Shown one piece after another: positions 5,573-6,790 of a DNA stretch of 6,790 bases. The stretch lies in contig JAKAOD010000166.1 in NCBI GenBank assembly GCA_021823365.1, positions 1-6,790 of the forward strand. Direction: 5' to 3'. The translations under genes were made by a program, and so were the position numbers. Under the pieces are notes generated by a model. That model made no database searches and had not been told where the DNA came from. It saw only the letters and a list, made by a program, of their open reading frames with translations. Source of the stretch: Actinomycetes bacterium. Lineage in GTDB: Bacteria > Actinomycetota > Acidimicrobiia > Acidimicrobiales > Bog-793. Position 1 is the stretch's first letter; each line of letters opens with the position of its first letter.

Positions 5573-6790
5573 CGCAGGAGCCTGCCGGCGAGGACGCGGC
5601 CGACGTGCGAGAGCGCGGGAACGACCGAATAGAACTTGTGGCTCAGGGCTGTTGCGATCGGCCCGAGGGCCACGGCGGGGAAGAAGACGAGTGCCCCCAC
5701 GATGATGATCACCCCGATGAGCAAGCCGACGAACATGGTGTTGTCCGTGCGGAACGTGCCAGCCGAGGCAGGGACCGTCTTCTTCGCGGCGAGCGCGCCA
5801 GCCAAGCCGAGTGCCGGCACCATGACGGCGAACCGGCCGAGCAGCATGGCAATCGCACCCATGACGTTGTAGAAAGCGTGGTTGCCTGTCAGCCCGGCGA
5901 AGGCCGAGCCGTTGTTGTTCGCCTGGGACGTGAAGGCATAGAGGATCTCGCTGAAGCCGTGCGGACCGCCGTTGAGCGGCCCGGCCCGGCCCGCATGGAT
6001 GGAGACCGCGATGCCGGTGAAGACGAGCACGACGACGGGCATGACGAGGATCCCGAACCCCGCAAGCTTGACCTCGCGCGCCTGGATCTTCTTCCCCAGG
6101 TACTCGGGCGTCCGGCCGATCATGAGACCGCCGATGAAGACCGCCACGATGGCGAAGAGCAGGATCGTGTACAGGCCCGTGCCGACCCCGCCCGGGCTGA
6201 CCTCGCCGAGCATCATGCCGGTCAGCACCCCGAAGCCGCCCATCGCGTTGTAGGAATCGGACATGCTGTCGACGCCGCCATTGGACGTCTGCGTGTTCGA
6301 GACGTTGAACAAGGCGCTGGAGGTGTCGCCGAAGCGGACTTCCTTCCCCTCCATGTTCCCGGTCGGCTGGGCGGTGACGCCGGCCGCCGCGACGGCAGGG
6401 TTGGGCTGGTGCTCGGCATAGGAGGTGAACCCGACCCACGCACCGAAGATGATCACCATCGCGCCGAGCACCGCCGCGCCGTGGCGGACGCTCCCCACCA
6501 TCTTCCCGAAGGTGTAGGTGAGCGAGAAGCCGATGCTGAGCGTGAGAAAGATGTAGAGGAGGTTCGTGAGCCCGGTCGGGTTCTCGAAGGGGTGGGCGAG
6601 GTCGGCGTTGAAGAACCCGCCGCCGTTGGTCCCGAGCTGCATGATCGACCCCATGAACGCGGCAGGGCCGCGGGGGATGGTCTGGGTCACGTGGTTCAGC
6701 GCGTCGTGGACCGTCACCGGCCCGGCCAGGGTCATCACCGCCCCCTGGCTCACCAGCACGATGCCGGCGAGGAACGCGACGGGCAGAAGG
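5569..6790 (-). CDS. kdpA: KdpA, K+-binding channel-like subunit of the Kdp ATPase (N-terminus outside window)
   Basis: The visible part is 406 residues, ending in TGA 5571-5569. The frame continues without a stop to the right edge, where [18 protein letters not shown] is already KdpA sequence, so the GTG at 6759 is internal and not the start. E. coli KdpA has 557 residues, so about 150 N-terminal residues are missing. Seen, numbering from the first complete codon at the edge: selectivity-filter loop GTNGGGFFN (53-61) followed by HPFENPT (66-72), EGKEVRFG (147-154), [10 protein letters not shown] (170-179) with MGGFG (183-187), and [12 protein letters not shown] (289-300). [14 protein letters not shown] (318-331) and [11 protein letters not shown] (369-379) follow. 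Hydrophobic segments alternate throughout. Known: KdpA has four channel-like repeats whose filter glycines select K+; it is an inner-membrane protein that passes K+ to KdpB. The motifs are intact, so selectivity should be normal. It overlaps kdpB by 4 bases. Confidence 0.96.
   Translation of the reverse strand, partial: LLPVAFLAGIVLVSQGAVMTLAGPVTVHDALNHVTQTIPRGPAAFMGSIMQLGTNGGGFFNADLAHPFENPTGLTNLLYIFLTLSIGFSLTYTFGKMVGSVRHGAAVLGAMVIIFGAWVGFTSYAEHQPNPAVAAAGVTAQPTGNMEGKEVRFGDTSSALFNVSNTQTSNGGVDSMSDSYNAMGGFGVLTGMMLGEVSPGGVGTGLYTILLFAIVAVFIGGLMIGRTPEYLGKKIQAREVKLAGFGILVMPVVVLVFTGIAVSIHAGRAGPLNGGPHGFSEILYAFTSQANNNGSAFAGLTGNHAFYNVMGAIAMLLGRFAVMVPALGLAGALAAKKTVPASAGTFRTDNTMFVGLLIGVIIIVGALVFFPAVALGPIATALSHKFYSVVPALSHVGRVLAGRLLR

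Noticed and set aside
5573..6439. The kdpB frame remains open for 289 codons upstream of the kdpB start, which could suggest a larger fusion protein
   Set aside because: That stretch is the out-of-frame shadow of kdpA. The KdpB homology begins only after ATG 5572, which overlaps the kdpA stop.

Overview
The window is a GC-rich (visibly around 70%) chromosomal segment of the kind seen in Actinobacteria. GTG starts are frequent, third codon positions are almost all G or C, -10 elements are of the TAGGNT type, and the gene families (two-repeat PRC-barrel protein, short DksA/TraR-type zinc finger, actinobacterial OB-fold protein, KdpABC) fit that phylum. A more precise placement is not supportable. 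Antisense and out-of-frame open frames are long throughout because of the base composition; they were discounted.

Layout from left to right. (1) Positions 1-524, minus strand: a PRC-barrel protein, cut off at its C-terminus by the window edge. (2) 663-902, minus: a 79-residue DksA/TraR-like zinc-finger protein. (3) 903-997: a 95-base divergent promoter region with two actinobacterial-type -10 boxes, each 6-9 bases from a GTG start, so at least one transcript is probably leaderless. (4) 998-2443, plus: a class V PLP-dependent aminotransferase related to SufS cysteine desulfurases, with PLP lysine and candidate catalytic cysteine present. (5) 2444-2496: a convergent gap with only a small GC-rich inverted repeat. 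(6) 2497-6790, minus, transcribed from the right edge inwards: kdpA (N-terminus outside the window), kdpB, kdpC, then a small OB-fold protein, very tightly packed (4-base overlap, then gaps of 17 and 17 bases), consistent with one operon.

The kdpABC genes encode the high-affinity K+-importing P-type ATPase. KdpA is the K+ channel-like subunit, KdpB the ATP-driven pump subunit and KdpC the membrane-anchored stabilising subunit. All the diagnostic motifs visible in KdpA, KdpB and KdpC are intact, so the complex should be functional. The sensor/regulator pair kdpD/kdpE is not downstream: the operon ends with the OB-fold gene and then meets the convergent aminotransferase gene. Any kdpF or kdpDE must lie to the right of the window or elsewhere.

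I found no mobile element, CRISPR array, tRNA or rRNA, and nothing that amounts to a clearly new system. The most interesting points are the OB-fold gene fused to the end of the kdp operon, the symmetric divergent and probably leaderless promoters, the CCCH rather than CCCC zinc finger, and small translation-coupling arrangements at the kdpA/kdpB and kdpB/kdpC junctions.
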